Below are positions 24,313-33,440 of a stretch of DNA of 61,246 bases, one piece after another. This DNA comes from Aeromonas caviae (GTDB taxonomy: Bacteria; Pseudomonadota; Gammaproteobacteria; Enterobacterales; Aeromonadaceae). How positions within the stretch are numbered: the stretch's first letter is position 1; each line of letters opens with the position of its first letter. The stretch covers positions 1 to 61,246 of the forward strand of contig NZ_CDBK01000048.1 in assembly GCF_000819785.1 (NCBI RefSeq). Reading direction: 5' to 3'. A program made the translations under genes and the position numbers. The notes beneath the pieces were generated by a model that was given only the letters and a program-made list of their open reading frames with translations, was not told where the DNA came from and made no database searches.

Positions 24313-24387
24313 CCCCCTCCCTGCCTCCCCCTTCACAAGGGGGAGGGGCCTGTTGCTCCCTCCCCTGCGAAGGGGAGGGCCGGGGTG
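24313..24387. repeat. C-rich palindromic repeat, copy B (composite)
   Basis: CCCCCTCCCTGCCTCCCCCT (24313-24332) is identical to copy A. AAGGGGGAGGGG follows, then a second palindrome that ends AGGGGAGGGCCGGGGTG (24371-24387). It occupies the gap between rsmE and gshB and may fold into one or two GC-rich hairpins. Confidence 0.75.
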
Positions 24388-24397
24388 GGGTCGGCTG

Positions 24398-25129
24398 TCA
24401 GGCCAGATCGCCAAAGCGGCACTGAAGCGCAGTAATCGCCGTCAGGGCGGCGGTTTCGGTACGCAGCACCCGCGGCCCCAGCAGCATCTCCTTGAAATCT
24501 TCCTGCACGGTACGGGCGATCTCGTCGCTGGACAAGCCCCCTTCCGGGCCGATCAGCAGGCGCACGCCGTGCTCGGGGATGGGCAGGGTGTTGATGCTGT
24601 AAGGGGCGCGCGGGTGCAGGTTGAGCTTGAGCTCCTGGGTCTCTTCCGCCAGCCAGGCGTCCAGCTCCATCGGCATGCGCACCTCGGGCACGGTATTGCG
24701 ACCGCACTGCTCGCAGGCACTGATCACCACCTTCTGCCACTGCTCGCGCTTTTTCTCCAGCCGATCGGCGGGCAGCTTGACGCCGCAGCGCTCGGAGAAG
24801 AGGGGCGTGATGCAGGTGACGCCGAGCTCCACGGATTTCTGGATGGTGAAGTCCATCTTGTCGCCGCGGCTGATCACCTGACCCAGGTGGATGGCCAGCG
24901 GTGACTCCACCGAGCGGGTCTCGCAACTGTCGATGGTCACCTCAACGGACTTCTTGCCCACACTGGTGATGGTGGCGGGGTACTGGTGGCCGTCGCCGTT
25001 GAACAGCTCGAGCTGCTGGCCCGGCTGCATGCGCAGCACGCGGCCGATGTGATTGGCACCGTCTTCCGACAGGGCGAGGGTCTGGCCAACCTGCAGGCCG
25101 GCCGGTTCATAGATACGTGGAATGCGCAT
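24398..25129 (-). CDS. rsmE: 16S rRNA (uracil-1498-N3)-methyltransferase
   Basis: This SPOUT-class methyltransferase of 243 residues has the N-terminal PUA-like part and the C-terminal knot with [14 protein letters not shown] and [20 protein letters not shown], the SAM-binding signature of RsmE. It modifies U1498 in the ribosomal decoding site. It lies between endA and gshB on the minus strand, as in E. coli. Confidence 0.96.
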   Translation of the reverse strand: MRIPRIYEPAGLQVGQTLALSEDGANHIGRVLRMQPGQQLELFNGDGHQYPATITSVGKKSVEVTIDSCETRSVESPLAIHLGQVISRGDKMDFTIQKSVELGVTCITPLFSERCGVKLPADRLEKKREQWQKVVISACEQCGRNTVPEVRMPMELDAWLAEETQELKLNLHPRAPYSINTLPIPEHGVRLLIGPEGGLSSDEIARTVQEDFKEMLLGPRVLRTETAALTAITALQCRFGDLA

Positions 25130-25224
25130 GGCTGATAGTCAGTCTCTTGCTTGGAAACCCTTCAATACCCTACTGCACGGCGGCGAGCAAGGCTCGCGAG
25201 ACAGAGAGTGAAGGGATTCAGGAG

Positions 25225-25243
25225 GAGGGGGACGCTCCCCCTC
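25225..25243 (-). terminator. GC-rich hairpin after endA
   Basis: GAGGGGGA, loop CGC, TCCCCCTC, 16 bp after the endA stop. No clear T run follows. It resembles the C-rich elements at 22572 and 24313. Confidence 0.45.
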
Positions 25244-25258
25244 CCTGGTCAAATGGGG

Positions 25259-25951
25259 TTACTGGCACTGCTTTTCAATGAAGGGATTGGTATTGCCCTG
25301 CAGCTTGCCGATACGGCGGTTGCGCTCGCACTCCCAGCGATCAGCCGGATACTGCCTGTCCCAGGCTTCGTAAAGCTTGCGCTGCTGGGCTGCCAGACGC
25401 AGTCCGTACTGCTGGCTCATGTAGAGGTAGGCGCGTGCGATCTGGCCACGCACCGGCCCCTTGGGCGGCTGCACCTGGCGCTCCTTGAAGTCCACCAGCA
25501 TCTGGCACTTGCCGTACTGGTTCGGTTTGCCGTTCCAGTCGCTGAAGCGGAAGTTCGCCCGATCGCCGTTCACCTCGCCGATGGCGGGGAAGAGGTTGTG
25601 CATGTCTCCCTCCATCCTGTTGAACTCGTCGCTCTTGCCGCAATTCTTGCGACCCCCGTCCTGCCAGCACTGGAGCTGGTGGCCGAACTCCCAGGCGGGC
25701 ACCACGTGCTCCCATTCGATGCGGGAGGCCCGCTCGGCTTGCTTGCGCGGCAGGTAGCCGCAGCTCTCCCAGTCGGGGGCCATCTTCTTGCCGCTGAACT
25801 TGATGTTGCAGCCGCAGTAGAAGGTGACGGGGTGGCTCTGGTAGAGCTTGTTCAGATCCTGCTTGGCGGCGCGAAAGGTCTGGATGTTGTCGGCATGAGC
25901 CGGGGCGCTGACCAGCAGGGCCAGGCAGAGGGAGAGCAGAGGGCGAAACAT
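25259..25951 (-). CDS. endA: Endonuclease I (periplasmic/secreted DNase)
   Basis: This beta-beta-alpha-metal DNase of 230 residues has a signal peptide (MFRPLLSLCLALLVSAPAHA) and the mature start DNIQTF. The catalytic HxxxA/W region is in RIEWEHVVPAWEFGHQ, with paired cysteines (CGCNIKF, WESCGYLP) typical of Vibrio Vvn and Aeromonas Dns enzymes. The ATG at 25951 has AAGGAT upstream; a TTG five codons before would spoil the signal peptide. It is transcribed together with sprT upstream and rsmE downstream. Confidence 0.95.
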   Translation of the reverse strand: MFRPLLSLCLALLVSAPAHADNIQTFRAAKQDLNKLYQSHPVTFYCGCNIKFSGKKMAPDWESCGYLPRKQAERASRIEWEHVVPAWEFGHQLQCWQDGGRKNCGKSDEFNRMEGDMHNLFPAIGEVNGDRANFRFSDWNGKPNQYGKCQMLVDFKERQVQPPKGPVRGQIARAYLYMSQQYGLRLAAQQRKLYEAWDRQYPADRWECERNRRIGKLQGNTNPFIEKQCQ

Positions 25952-26024
25952 GAATATCCTTGGCAATGAGACAGTTGAATGAAGTAAGCGCGCACCCTAT
26001 CACAGGAGCGCGACACGGGGTGAC

Positions 26025-26564
26025 TCAATCCGCCGTCGTGTCGCGCTGCCACACCAGGGGCTGGCGACAGCGGCGGCAGTGATAGCGGGCCTCGCCGCGC
26101 ATCACCTTGTTGTGGCGGCGCACCGAGAGGGGATGCTGCTGGCAGGCGCAGGCATACACGAAGGTGCGCTGGGCCAGCACCCCCAGATCGAAGCTGTGGG
26201 TGGTGCTGGGTTCGAGACCGAACAGCTCCCGCATCACCGACTGCCACTGGCGACCGTGGGGCAGTACCCGGCTCTTGCCGCGCCCCTCTCCCCAGAGCGC
26301 ATAGACCAGCAGGTGCGCCACCTCGTGGGGCACCACTTCCCTTAAAAAGGCCTGCTGATTGGCCTGATAGAGCGCCGGATTGAAACGCAGCTCCCAGGTT
26401 TGCAGCCGCGCCGACCCTGCGGCCCGGCCCCGCATGTTGCAGTGGACTTGCGGGCGGGGAAAGGTGCGGCCAAGGCGCGTTTCGGCCTGCACAAAGCAGG
26501 CCTCGACGCGCGCGAGCAGCATCTCGATGAGGGCGGGGTCAAGCCGGGTGGCAGTGGCAGGCAT
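26025..26564 (-). CDS. sprT: SprT family zinc metalloprotease-like protein
   Basis: The 179-residue protein has the zinc protease motif HEVAH (residues 80-84) in REVVPHEVAHLLVYALWG. A C-terminal zinc ribbon has the cysteine pairs CAC and CRRC. It is related to the SprT/Spartan fold, but the bacterial role is not established. It sits between metK and endA, as in E. coli (metK-galP-sprT-endA order in part). Confidence 0.92.
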   Translation of the reverse strand: MPATATRLDPALIEMLLARVEACFVQAETRLGRTFPRPQVHCNMRGRAAGSARLQTWELRFNPALYQANQQAFLREVVPHEVAHLLVYALWGEGRGKSRVLPHGRQWQSVMRELFGLEPSTTHSFDLGVLAQRTFVYACACQQHPLSVRRHNKVMRGEARYHCRRCRQPLVWQRDTTAD

Positions 26565-26590
26565 GGGATCCTCGGGACGGACACAAAAGC

Positions 26591-26615
26591 AAAAGGGGAG
26601 CCAGGCTCCCCTTTT
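26591..26615 (-). terminator. Terminator of metK
   Basis: AAAAGGGGAGC, loop CAG, GCTCCCCTTTT: a stem with A/T tracts, 17 bp after the metK stop. Confidence 0.88.
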
Positions 26616-26631
26616 ATCACAACCTCGAGCC

Positions 26632-27783
26632 TTACAGGCCAGCGGCAGCGCGAAGCAGCTCGGCCTTGTCGGTCTTCTCCCAGGGGAACTCGTCGCGGCC
26701 GAAGTGGCCGTAAGCGGCGGTTGCCTGGTAGATCGGGCGCTTCAGATCCAGCATCTCGATGAGACCATAGGGGCGCAGCTCGAAGAACTCGCGCACCAGC
26801 TTGACCAGCAGGGCTTCGGCCACCTTGCCGGTGCCGAAAGTTTCGACGCTGATGGAGGTGGGCTCGGCCACGCCGATGGCGTAGGAGACCTGCACTTCAC
26901 AGCGATCCGCGAGACCTGCGGCCACGATGTTCTTGGCCACGTAGCGGGCGGCATAGGCGGCAGAGCGATCCACCTTGGACGGATCCTTGCCGGAGAAGGC
27001 GCCACCACCGTGACGGGCCATGCCGCCGTAGGTGTCGACGATGATCTTGCGACCGGTCAGACCGCAGTCACCCATGGGGCCGCCGATGACGAAACGGCCG
27101 GTCGGGTTGATGAAGTACTTGGTGTCCTTGTTGATCCACTCGGCCGGCAGCACCGGCTTGATGATCTCTTCGCGCACCGCTTCCACCAGATCGCTGTGGC
27201 TGATGGAGTCGCAATGCTGGGTGGAGAGCACCACGGCATCGACACCCAGGATCTTGCCTGCGTCGTCGTAGGCGAAGGTCAGCTGGCTCTTGGCGTCCGG
27301 ACGCAGCCACGGCAGGGTGCCGTTCTTGCGCACTTCGGCCTGACGCTTCACCAGCAGGTGGGAGTAGGTGATGGGCGCGGGCATCAGCACGTCGGTTTCG
27401 TTGGTGGCGTAGCCGAACATCAGGCCCTGGTCACCGGCACCTTGCTCCAGCGGGTCGGTACGGTCGACGCCCTGATTGATGTCCGGAGACTGTTTGCCGA
27501 TGGCGTTCAGCACGGCGCAGGAGTCGGCGTCGAAGCCCATGTCGGAGTGGGTGTAACCAATCTCGCGCACGGTGTCGCGCACGATCTGTTCGATGTCGAC
27601 CCAGGCAGAGGTGGTCACTTCGCCGGCTACCATCACCATGCCGGTCTTGACCAGGGTTTCGCAGGCGACGCGCGCCTTGGTGTCCTGCTGCAGGATGGCG
27701 TCCAGCACCGCATCGGAGATCTGGTCGGCGATTTTATCGGGATGGCCTTCGGAGACCGACTCGGAAGTAAACAGCTTTGCCAT
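26632..27783 (-). CDS. metK: S-adenosylmethionine synthetase
   Basis: MetK makes SAM from methionine and ATP. The 383-residue protein starts [21 protein letters not shown], and carries [15 protein letters not shown] and the P-loop-like [16 protein letters not shown]. The ATG at 27783 matches the family; the upstream 13 codons in frame are not conserved. Three tandem met boxes at 27848-27871 lie 65-90 bp upstream, so MetJ repression by SAM is expected. Confidence 0.98.
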   Translation of the reverse strand: MAKLFTSESVSEGHPDKIADQISDAVLDAILQQDTKARVACETLVKTGMVMVAGEVTTSAWVDIEQIVRDTVREIGYTHSDMGFDADSCAVLNAIGKQSPDINQGVDRTDPLEQGAGDQGLMFGYATNETDVLMPAPITYSHLLVKRQAEVRKNGTLPWLRPDAKSQLTFAYDDAGKILGVDAVVLSTQHCDSISHSDLVEAVREEIIKPVLPAEWINKDTKYFINPTGRFVIGGPMGDCGLTGRKIIVDTYGGMARHGGGAFSGKDPSKVDRSAAYAARYVAKNIVAAGLADRCEVQVSYAIGVAEPTSISVETFGTGKVAEALLVKLVREFFELRPYGLIEMLDLKRPIYQATAAYGHFGRDEFPWEKTDKAELLRAAAGL

Positions 27784-27847
27784 GTTTGGTTCTCGATTCG
27801 TAAGGGTTATCGCCTTGGCCATAACCGGATAATGACGGGATGACTGT

Positions 27848-27871
27848 AGAGGTATCTACATCTGGACGTCT
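27848..27871. promoter_or_regulatory. MetJ operator: three tandem met boxes
   Basis: Read on the minus strand, three abutting 8-mers are AGACGTCC, AGATGTAG and ATACCTCT, compared with the consensus AGACGTCT (7, 5 and 6 matches). MetJ binds such tandem boxes cooperatively with SAM as co-repressor. The site lies upstream of metK and about 250 bp from tkt. Confidence 0.75.
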
Positions 27872-28123
27872 ATTTTAAATAGGTCATCCGGTGATTGCCA
27901 GCACTATTTGGGGGTGGAGCCGCCCGGGGCGGGATGGGGAAGGGATCCACCTCCATGGAGGTAAGGCAGGGGGCGGATTGAATCGTTTTCCCCGCCCAGA
28001 AAAGCGATTGTGCTCCCAAAGCCACTTTATTCGCCCAGATAATATTTGCACGCCGCGCCCCCTGCTGGGACAATAACGCGCCTTAATCTTGGCCATCAAA
28101 TGAAGCAATCGCAGGAGATACAG

Positions 28124-30115
28124 ATGCCTTCTCGTAAAGAGCTTGCCAATGCCATTCGTGCATTGAGTATGGATGCCGTTCAAAAAGCCAACTCCGGTCA
28201 CCCGGGCGCCCCCATGGGAATGGCGGATATCGCTGAAGTGCTGTGGCGCAGCCACCTCAAACACAACCCGAACAACCCCAAGTGGGCCGACCGCGACCGT
28301 TTCATTCTCTCCAACGGCCACGGCTCCATGCTGCTGTACTCCCTGCTGCACCTCTCCGGTTATGACCTCTCCATCGACGATCTGAAAAACTTCCGCCAGC
28401 TGCACTCTCGCACCCCGGGTCACCCGGAGTACGGTTATGCACCGGGCGTTGAAACCACCACCGGTCCGCTGGGTCAGGGCATCACCAACGCCGTGGGCAT
28501 GGCGATCGCCGAGAAGGCCATGGCCGAGCAGTTCAACCAGCCGGGTCACGACATCGTCGACCACTACACCTACGCCTTCATGGGCGACGGCTGCCTGATG
28601 GAAGGTATCTCCCACGAAGCCTGCTCCCTGGCCGGCACCCTGGGTCTGGGCAAGCTGATCGCGTTCTGGGATGACAACGGCATCTCCATCGACGGTCACG
28701 TAGAAGGCTGGTTCACCGACGACACTCCCAAGCGCTTCGAAGCCTACGGCTGGCACGTCATCCCGGCCGTTGACGGTCACAACCCGGAAGCCATCAACGC
28801 CGCCATCGAAGCCGCCAAGGCCGAGACCGGCAAGCCGACCCTGATCTGCTGCCGCACCATCATCGGCTACGGTTCCCCGAACAAGTCCGGCTCCCACGAC
28901 TGCCACGGCGCACCGCTGGGCAACGACGAGATCGCCGCCGCCCGTGCCTTCCTGAAGTGGGACCACGCGCCGTTCGTCATCCCGTCCGACATCGCCGCCG
29001 AGTGGAACGGTCAGGAGAAGGGCGCCAAGCTCGAATCCGACTGGGCTGCCAAGTTCGCCGCCTATGAAGCCGCTCACCCGGCCCTGGCTGCCGAATTCAA
29101 GCGCCGTACCACTGGCGAGCTGCCGGCCAACTGGGCTGCTGAATCCGCCAAGATCATCGAAACCCTGCAGGCCAACCCGGCCAAGATCGCGACCCGTAAA
29201 GCGTCCCAGAACTCTCTGGAAGCCTTCGGCAAGCTGCTGCCGGAATTCATGGGCGGCTCCGCGGATCTCGCGCCGTCCAACCTGACCATGTGGTCCGGCT
29301 CCAAGTCCCTGACTCCCGAGAGCGCCGCAGGCAACTACATCCACTACGGCGTGCGCGAGTTCGGCATGTCCGCCATCATGAACGGCATCGCCCTGCACGG
29401 TGGTTTCATCCCCTACGGCGCCACCTTCCTGATGTTCATGGAGTACGCCCGCAACGCCCTGCGCATGGCCGCCCTGATGAAGCAGCGCGCCATCTTCGTC
29501 TACACCCACGACTCCATCGGTCTGGGTGAAGATGGTCCGACTCACCAGCCGGTGGAGCAGATCGCCTCCCTGCGTCTGACCCCGAACATGAGCACCTGGC
29601 GCCCGTGTGACCAGGTAGAGTCCGCCATCGCCTGGAAACACGCCATCGAGCGTACCGACGGTCCGACCTCCCTGATCTTCTCCCGTCAGAACCTGGCCCA
29701 GATGGACCGCACCGCCCAGCAACTGGCCGATGCCGCCAAGGGTGGTTACGTGCTGAAGGATTGCGCCGGTACCCCGGAGCTGATCCTGATCGCCACCGGT
29801 TCCGAAGTGGAGCTGGCTGTGGCTGCCTATGCTGAGCTGACCGCCAAGGGCCGTGCCGTGCGCGTGGTCTCCATCCCGTCTACCGACGTGTTCGACGCCC
29901 AGTCTGCCGAGTACAAAGAGTCCGTCCTGCCGATGTCCGTCACCAAGCGTGTGGCCATCGAAGCGGGCATCGCCGACTACTGGTACAAGTACGTCGGTTT
30001 CGGCGGCAAGATCATCGGCATGCGCACCTTCGGTGAGTCCGCCCCGGCCGAGCTGCTGTTCAAGGAATTCGGCTTTACCGTGGAAAACGTGGTGGCGACC
30101 GCTGAGTCCCTGTAA
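28124..30115 (+). CDS. tkt: Transketolase
   Basis: This thiamine diphosphate enzyme of the pentose phosphate pathway has 663 residues, the E. coli TktA length. It begins [28 protein letters not shown] and contains the ThDP motif [14 protein letters not shown](26), the substrate histidines and the pyrimidine domain [15 protein letters not shown]. The ATG at 28124 has GGAGA upstream. The codons are strongly biased, which suits a highly expressed gene. It is divergent from metK. Confidence 0.98.
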   Translation: MPSRKELANAIRALSMDAVQKANSGHPGAPMGMADIAEVLWRSHLKHNPNNPKWADRDRFILSNGHGSMLLYSLLHLSGYDLSIDDLKNFRQLHSRTPGHPEYGYAPGVETTTGPLGQGITNAVGMAIAEKAMAEQFNQPGHDIVDHYTYAFMGDGCLMEGISHEACSLAGTLGLGKLIAFWDDNGISIDGHVEGWFTDDTPKRFEAYGWHVIPAVDGHNPEAINAAIEAAKAETGKPTLICCRTIIGYGSPNKSGSHDCHGAPLGNDEIAAARAFLKWDHAPFVIPSDIAAEWNGQEKGAKLESDWAAKFAAYEAAHPALAAEFKRRTTGELPANWAAESAKIIETLQANPAKIATRKASQNSLEAFGKLLPEFMGGSADLAPSNLTMWSGSKSLTPESAAGNYIHYGVREFGMSAIMNGIALHGGFIPYGATFLMFMEYARNALRMAALMKQRAIFVYTHDSIGLGEDGPTHQPVEQIASLRLTPNMSTWRPCDQVESAIAWKHAIERTDGPTSLIFSRQNLAQMDRTAQQLADAAKGGYVLKDCAGTPELILIATGSEVELAVAAYAELTAKGRAVRVVSIPSTDVFDAQSAEYKESVLPMSVTKRVAIEAGIADYWYKYVGFGGKIIGMRTFGESAPAELLFKEFGFTVENVVATAESL

Positions 30116-30170
30116 TAGCCCTTGTAATTCCTGAACGTTGGGCCGCGCAGGCCCAATAGCCGGAAAATAA

Positions 30171-30204
30171 AACGCCCTCCATCGCAAGATGGGGGGCGTT
30201 TTTT
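30171..30204 (+). terminator. Terminator of tkt
   Basis: AACGCCCTCCATC, a GCAA (GNRA) tetraloop and GATGGGGGGCGTT, followed by a T run. Confidence 0.93.
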
Positions 30205-30221
30205 GTTAGTTCGTCATTGTT

Positions 30222-30274
30222 TATTTGATAAGGTAATTTTTATGGGGTTAGTGTATAAGTAATTTTATCAAATA
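30222..30274. repeat. Inverted repeat upstream of the DUF6680-like gene
   Basis: TATTTGATAA (30222-30231) and TTATCAAATA (30265-30274) are perfect 10-bp inverted copies 33 bp apart, at the start of the AT-rich segment and 127 bp before the gene. They may be operator half-sites or the trace of an insertion boundary. Confidence 0.6.
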
Positions 30275-30400
30275 TAAGTTTTAGCATACGTATGATCATA
30301 TTTTATAAATTGATATAAAGTTAAATATAGTGTGGTGCTGAACAGCATTGTGATATGTTTTTTAATTTATCATGAGTTATGTAATCAACAGAGGTTTAGT

Positions 30401-31030
30401 ATGCTGATAACAATGAGTGACTGGTTGATGATGCTAGCAGTAATTCTTGGTCCTATCTTAGCTGTCCAAATTCAAAAGTTTCTTGATCGTAGATCAGAAG
30501 ATAGAAATAAAAAAATGGCGGTGTTTCGAGATCTTATGACTACCAGAGCCTCAACTTTAGCATTTCAGCATGTATCGGCTCTTAATATGGTTGGGTTAGA
30601 ATTTAATGGGCGGAAGTATTCGAAGGTTGTAAATGCATGGAAGACATATTTAGATCATCTGAATTCATATCCAAATGATGATGAAAGCATGCAAAAAATT
30701 TGGGAGGAAAAGCGAAATGATCAGCTGTCTGATCTCTTGTATGAAATGGGTGAGTCCTTAGGTTTTGATTTCGATAAGGTTCATATCAAGAAAGCTGGAT
30801 ATTTTCCAAAGGCGTACGCTGATCAAGAGACTGAGCAAAAATACATCCGAAGTCAATTGGTGGATGTATTTCTTGGTAAGAAGTCTATCCCAATGTCGAT
30901 TGTTTATTTTCCTAGTGATGATGAGGCTCTAAAAACTCAAAAGGAGCTTCATTGCTTGATGAAGGAGCATTTTGAAGGTAAGCGTTCAATTCCCGTTACA
31001 ATAAAGGATGAAGTTAACGGAAAGTTGTAA
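30401..31030 (+). CDS. Membrane-anchored DUF6680-like protein, horizontally acquired
   Basis: This 209-residue protein has one N-terminal transmembrane helix (residues 5-25, LMMLAVILGPILAVQIQ) followed by a basic segment (FLDRRSEDRNKK) and a helical cytoplasmic domain (VFRDLMTTRASTLAFQHVSALNMVGLEF, VVNAWKTYLDHL). The pattern fits DUF6680 as I remember it. The function is unknown. The ATG at 30401 has AGAGG upstream; an in-frame start at 30332 lacks one. The gene and its flanks are far richer in A+T than the rest of the window and use different codons, a clear sign of transfer. It sits between the tkt terminator and its own terminator at 31061. Confidence 0.75.
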   Translation: MLITMSDWLMMLAVILGPILAVQIQKFLDRRSEDRNKKMAVFRDLMTTRASTLAFQHVSALNMVGLEFNGRKYSKVVNAWKTYLDHLNSYPNDDESMQKIWEEKRNDQLSDLLYEMGESLGFDFDKVHIKKAGYFPKAYADQETEQKYIRSQLVDVFLGKKSIPMSIVYFPSDDEALKTQKELHCLMKEHFEGKRSIPVTIKDEVNGKL

Positions 31031-31060
31031 TCACAGCTTGTACAGATATAGCTATTACCT

Positions 31061-31086
31061 GACACCGGCCTAAGCCGGTGTCTTTT
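31061..31086 (+). terminator. Terminator of the DUF6680-like gene
   Basis: GACACCGGC, loop CTAA, GCCGGTGTC, then TTTTC. It lies 30 bp after the stop and marks the right end of the AT-rich segment. Confidence 0.85.
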
Positions 31087-31104
31087 CATTATTTAAAGCG
31101 AGCT

Positions 31105-32370
31105 TTAAACCTGCGGCGGGGTACTTTCCGCATTGGACATCACCGCATCCATCTGCACCAGGGCGCCGGCGGGCAGCTCGCTGACGCCAATCACGGTGCG
31201 GGCAGGCAGATAGCCCGGGAAATATTTGGCGTAGATGGTATCCACGTCCGCCAGATCCGCGATGTTGGCAAGCTGGATATTGACCTTGACGATATCGTCC
31301 ATCACGTGGCCGATGCTCTCCACAATGGTCTTGATATGGCCGAGGCACTGGGCGGTCTGCTCACGGACGCAACCGGTCAGCACTTTGCCTGTGGTCATGT
31401 CGAGCGGCAGCTGGCCCGCGATATGGTTGTAGTGAGAGAAGGCGACGCTCTGGCTATGCAGCGGGCTTCTCGGTGCCTTGTCGGTATTGCGGGCACGGAT
31501 CACCAGGTTGTGCCTGTCTTCCACCAACTGGGGCGGGGTGCCGTCACCGTGGGAGATGACCGCATCCATCTGCACCCGGGCGCCCAGCGGCAGGGCGGCG
31601 GCACTGACCACAGAGCGGGCGGGCAGATAGGCGACGGCACGGGCGATGGCGGAGTCCGGGAAGAAGGTGGTGTAGACCTCGTTGACGGCGTCCAGATCCG
31701 CCAGATTGGTCAGATAGACGGTCACCTTGACGATGTCGTCGAAGGGCACGTCGATGCTCTCCAGCACGGTTTTGATATTGCGCAGGCACTGGGCCGCCTG
31801 TTCGCGAATGCCACCGTCAACCAGGGCGCCGGAGGCGGGGTCGAGGGGCAGCTGGGCACCGATATTGTTGTAGTGGGAGAAGGCGACGCTCTGGCTGGAG
31901 AGCGGATCCTGCGGCGCCTTGTCGCTATTGCGGGAGATCTTGAGCAGCGGGCAGGGAGCCTGGGGGAAGGTGCCTTCCCCGTTGGAGAGCAGGGCGTCCA
32001 TCTGCACCCTGGCGCCGAGCGGCAGACTGGCGACGGCGAGCACTGTGCGGGTCGGCAGCGAGTGGGGGAAGAATGCCCGATAGACGGCGTTGACGGCATC
32101 GAGGTCGGCGATGTCTGCGAGGAACAGGGTCACCTTCACCATGTCCTCCATGCCGTGGCCAATGCTCTGGACGATGGCCTGGATATTGGTGAGACATTGT
32201 CTGGCCTGGGCCTGGATATCCCCTGCGACCAGCGCGCCCGTGTTCGGATCGACCGGGAGCTGGGCGGCAATATTGTTGTAGTGAGAGAAAGCCACGCTCT
32301 GGGTATAGGGCCCCAGATCCTGAGGCGCATTGGGGGTATTTCTGGCGGATTTGATGATGGTACCACTCAT
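31105..32370 (-). CDS. Tandem triple-domain RidA (YjgF/UK114) protein
   Basis: This 421-residue protein is made of three consecutive RidA-like domains, about residues 5-130, 145-275 and 290-412. Each has the same core: QSVAFSHYNN/H-I-A/G-AQLPLD, a helix with QCLxNIKxIVESI, and LPxRTV...LPxGAxVQMDA. The deaminase arginine (Arg105 in E. coli RidA) is kept in all three (R108, R252, R391); the catalytic-site glutamate (Glu120) is aspartate in all three (D125, D269, D408), and Cys107 is Val in each. RidA normally forms a homotrimer with active sites between subunits, so one chain could fold as a pseudo-trimer. The ATG at 32370 has AAAAGGAG upstream. RidA hydrolyses reactive enamines/imines; the substrate here is unknown. 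Confidence 0.9.
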   Translation of the reverse strand: MSGTIIKSARNTPNAPQDLGPYTQSVAFSHYNNIAAQLPVDPNTGALVAGDIQAQARQCLTNIQAIVQSIGHGMEDMVKVTLFLADIADLDAVNAVYRAFFPHSLPTRTVLAVASLPLGARVQMDALLSNGEGTFPQAPCPLLKISRNSDKAPQDPLSSQSVAFSHYNNIGAQLPLDPASGALVDGGIREQAAQCLRNIKTVLESIDVPFDDIVKVTVYLTNLADLDAVNEVYTTFFPDSAIARAVAYLPARSVVSAAALPLGARVQMDAVISHGDGTPPQLVEDRHNLVIRARNTDKAPRSPLHSQSVAFSHYNHIAGQLPLDMTTGKVLTGCVREQTAQCLGHIKTIVESIGHVMDDIVKVNIQLANIADLADVDTIYAKYFPGYLPARTVIGVSELPAGALVQMDAVMSNAESTPPQV

Positions 32371-33440
32371 GGCGATACTCCTTTTTCGTTTTTGATGTAG
32401 GGTCCGGGCCATATTGCTCTTCCCTGGCCGAATGCGGCACGCTGATGACTCGTGATATTGCGGCAACAGTTGCCCGTTCCCGCCGCAGGGCGACGGAGAA
32501 AAGGAGAACGATCATCACAGTGTCGAGCCCTGTTTCGATGCAGACAGCGCGTGCAACAGACAAGGGAGATAAGTTGGCCTGGTGATTCAGACGGGAGAAT
32601 TCTAGGGGGCGGTTATCCGGGGATGCAAACCGGGATCCTGTTTCTATGAGGTGGCTCAACAGAGTGAAATATATTCATTTTGCGATTCAATTCATGACGG
32701 ACATGGCAAATAAAGGTGATGATGATCCCGCTTTACCATGAAAGTGGAACCAGATAGCGCCATATTGTCGCGCATCAGGGTTACAGCCTGTGAATCCTCC
32801 GTTAATACTTTTGGCGAAATTGCAGCTTATTCTCCCGGTTTTGCATAGCTATCTATTTATCGCTCTCTCGACGCCCTGTTCAGCGCCGCCAAAATATGCT
32901 GCGGCGAGCACACTGAAATAACATTCACCCTCTTTGCATGGCAACAGGTCATGACATAAATACGGGAGAAAGAGAGGGCGCTTTTTAGCCCCTGCGGCGG
33001 AGGCTGACATGGGCGGGTCGCCACATCACCTATGCCATATCTTTTCAGCGGCGCGAACGCAGCCCGCCAACAAGGCTCATAAGCAAGGGGAGGGGGCCTT
33101 CCCCTTGCCTGCCCCGACTTGCCGCCTCCCGATGCATATCACTCCTGTCATGACCCTCCCTGTGAGGGGGCCCCGGAGTCCGCCCTGCTTTGCCGCCCTG
33201 GCGTATCCCGCACTCCTTGCGATGCAGCCGGCTCATCTTCACCGCACCATCCTTATTTGCGTTCTTTGTCATCAACTGCCGTTATTGCGACCTGGGTCGG
33301 GGTTTGGGTGGATTATTAACTGTATGATTAATAACGAAATCAGGGACCCTGCCGACGAGCAGCACGGATCGGCACTCATCTGCCCGGGAGTGGCACATGC
33401 GATCGTATCGCGATCCCCGTCATCTGACTTCGGAGGTTTT
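32371..33440. other. 1.07-kb intergenic region between the triple-RidA and pseudo-glycohydrolase genes
   Basis: This divergent spacer is unusually long. The part from 32640 to 32960 is less GC-rich and probably holds the promoters. The part from 33080 to 33190 has GC-rich palindromic blocks, such as CAAGGGGA...TCCCCTTG near 33085-33110, that resemble the C-rich repeats at 22572 and 24313. A frame is open from an ATG at 33009 (after GGAGG) straight into the downstream gene, but the predicted residues are repeat-derived. No RNA family is recognised. Confidence 0.5.

Noticed and set aside
27884..30187. A 767-codon minus-strand frame opposite tkt
   Set aside because: It is the mirror of the strongly codon-biased tkt gene and includes its terminator region. 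No family features are seen.
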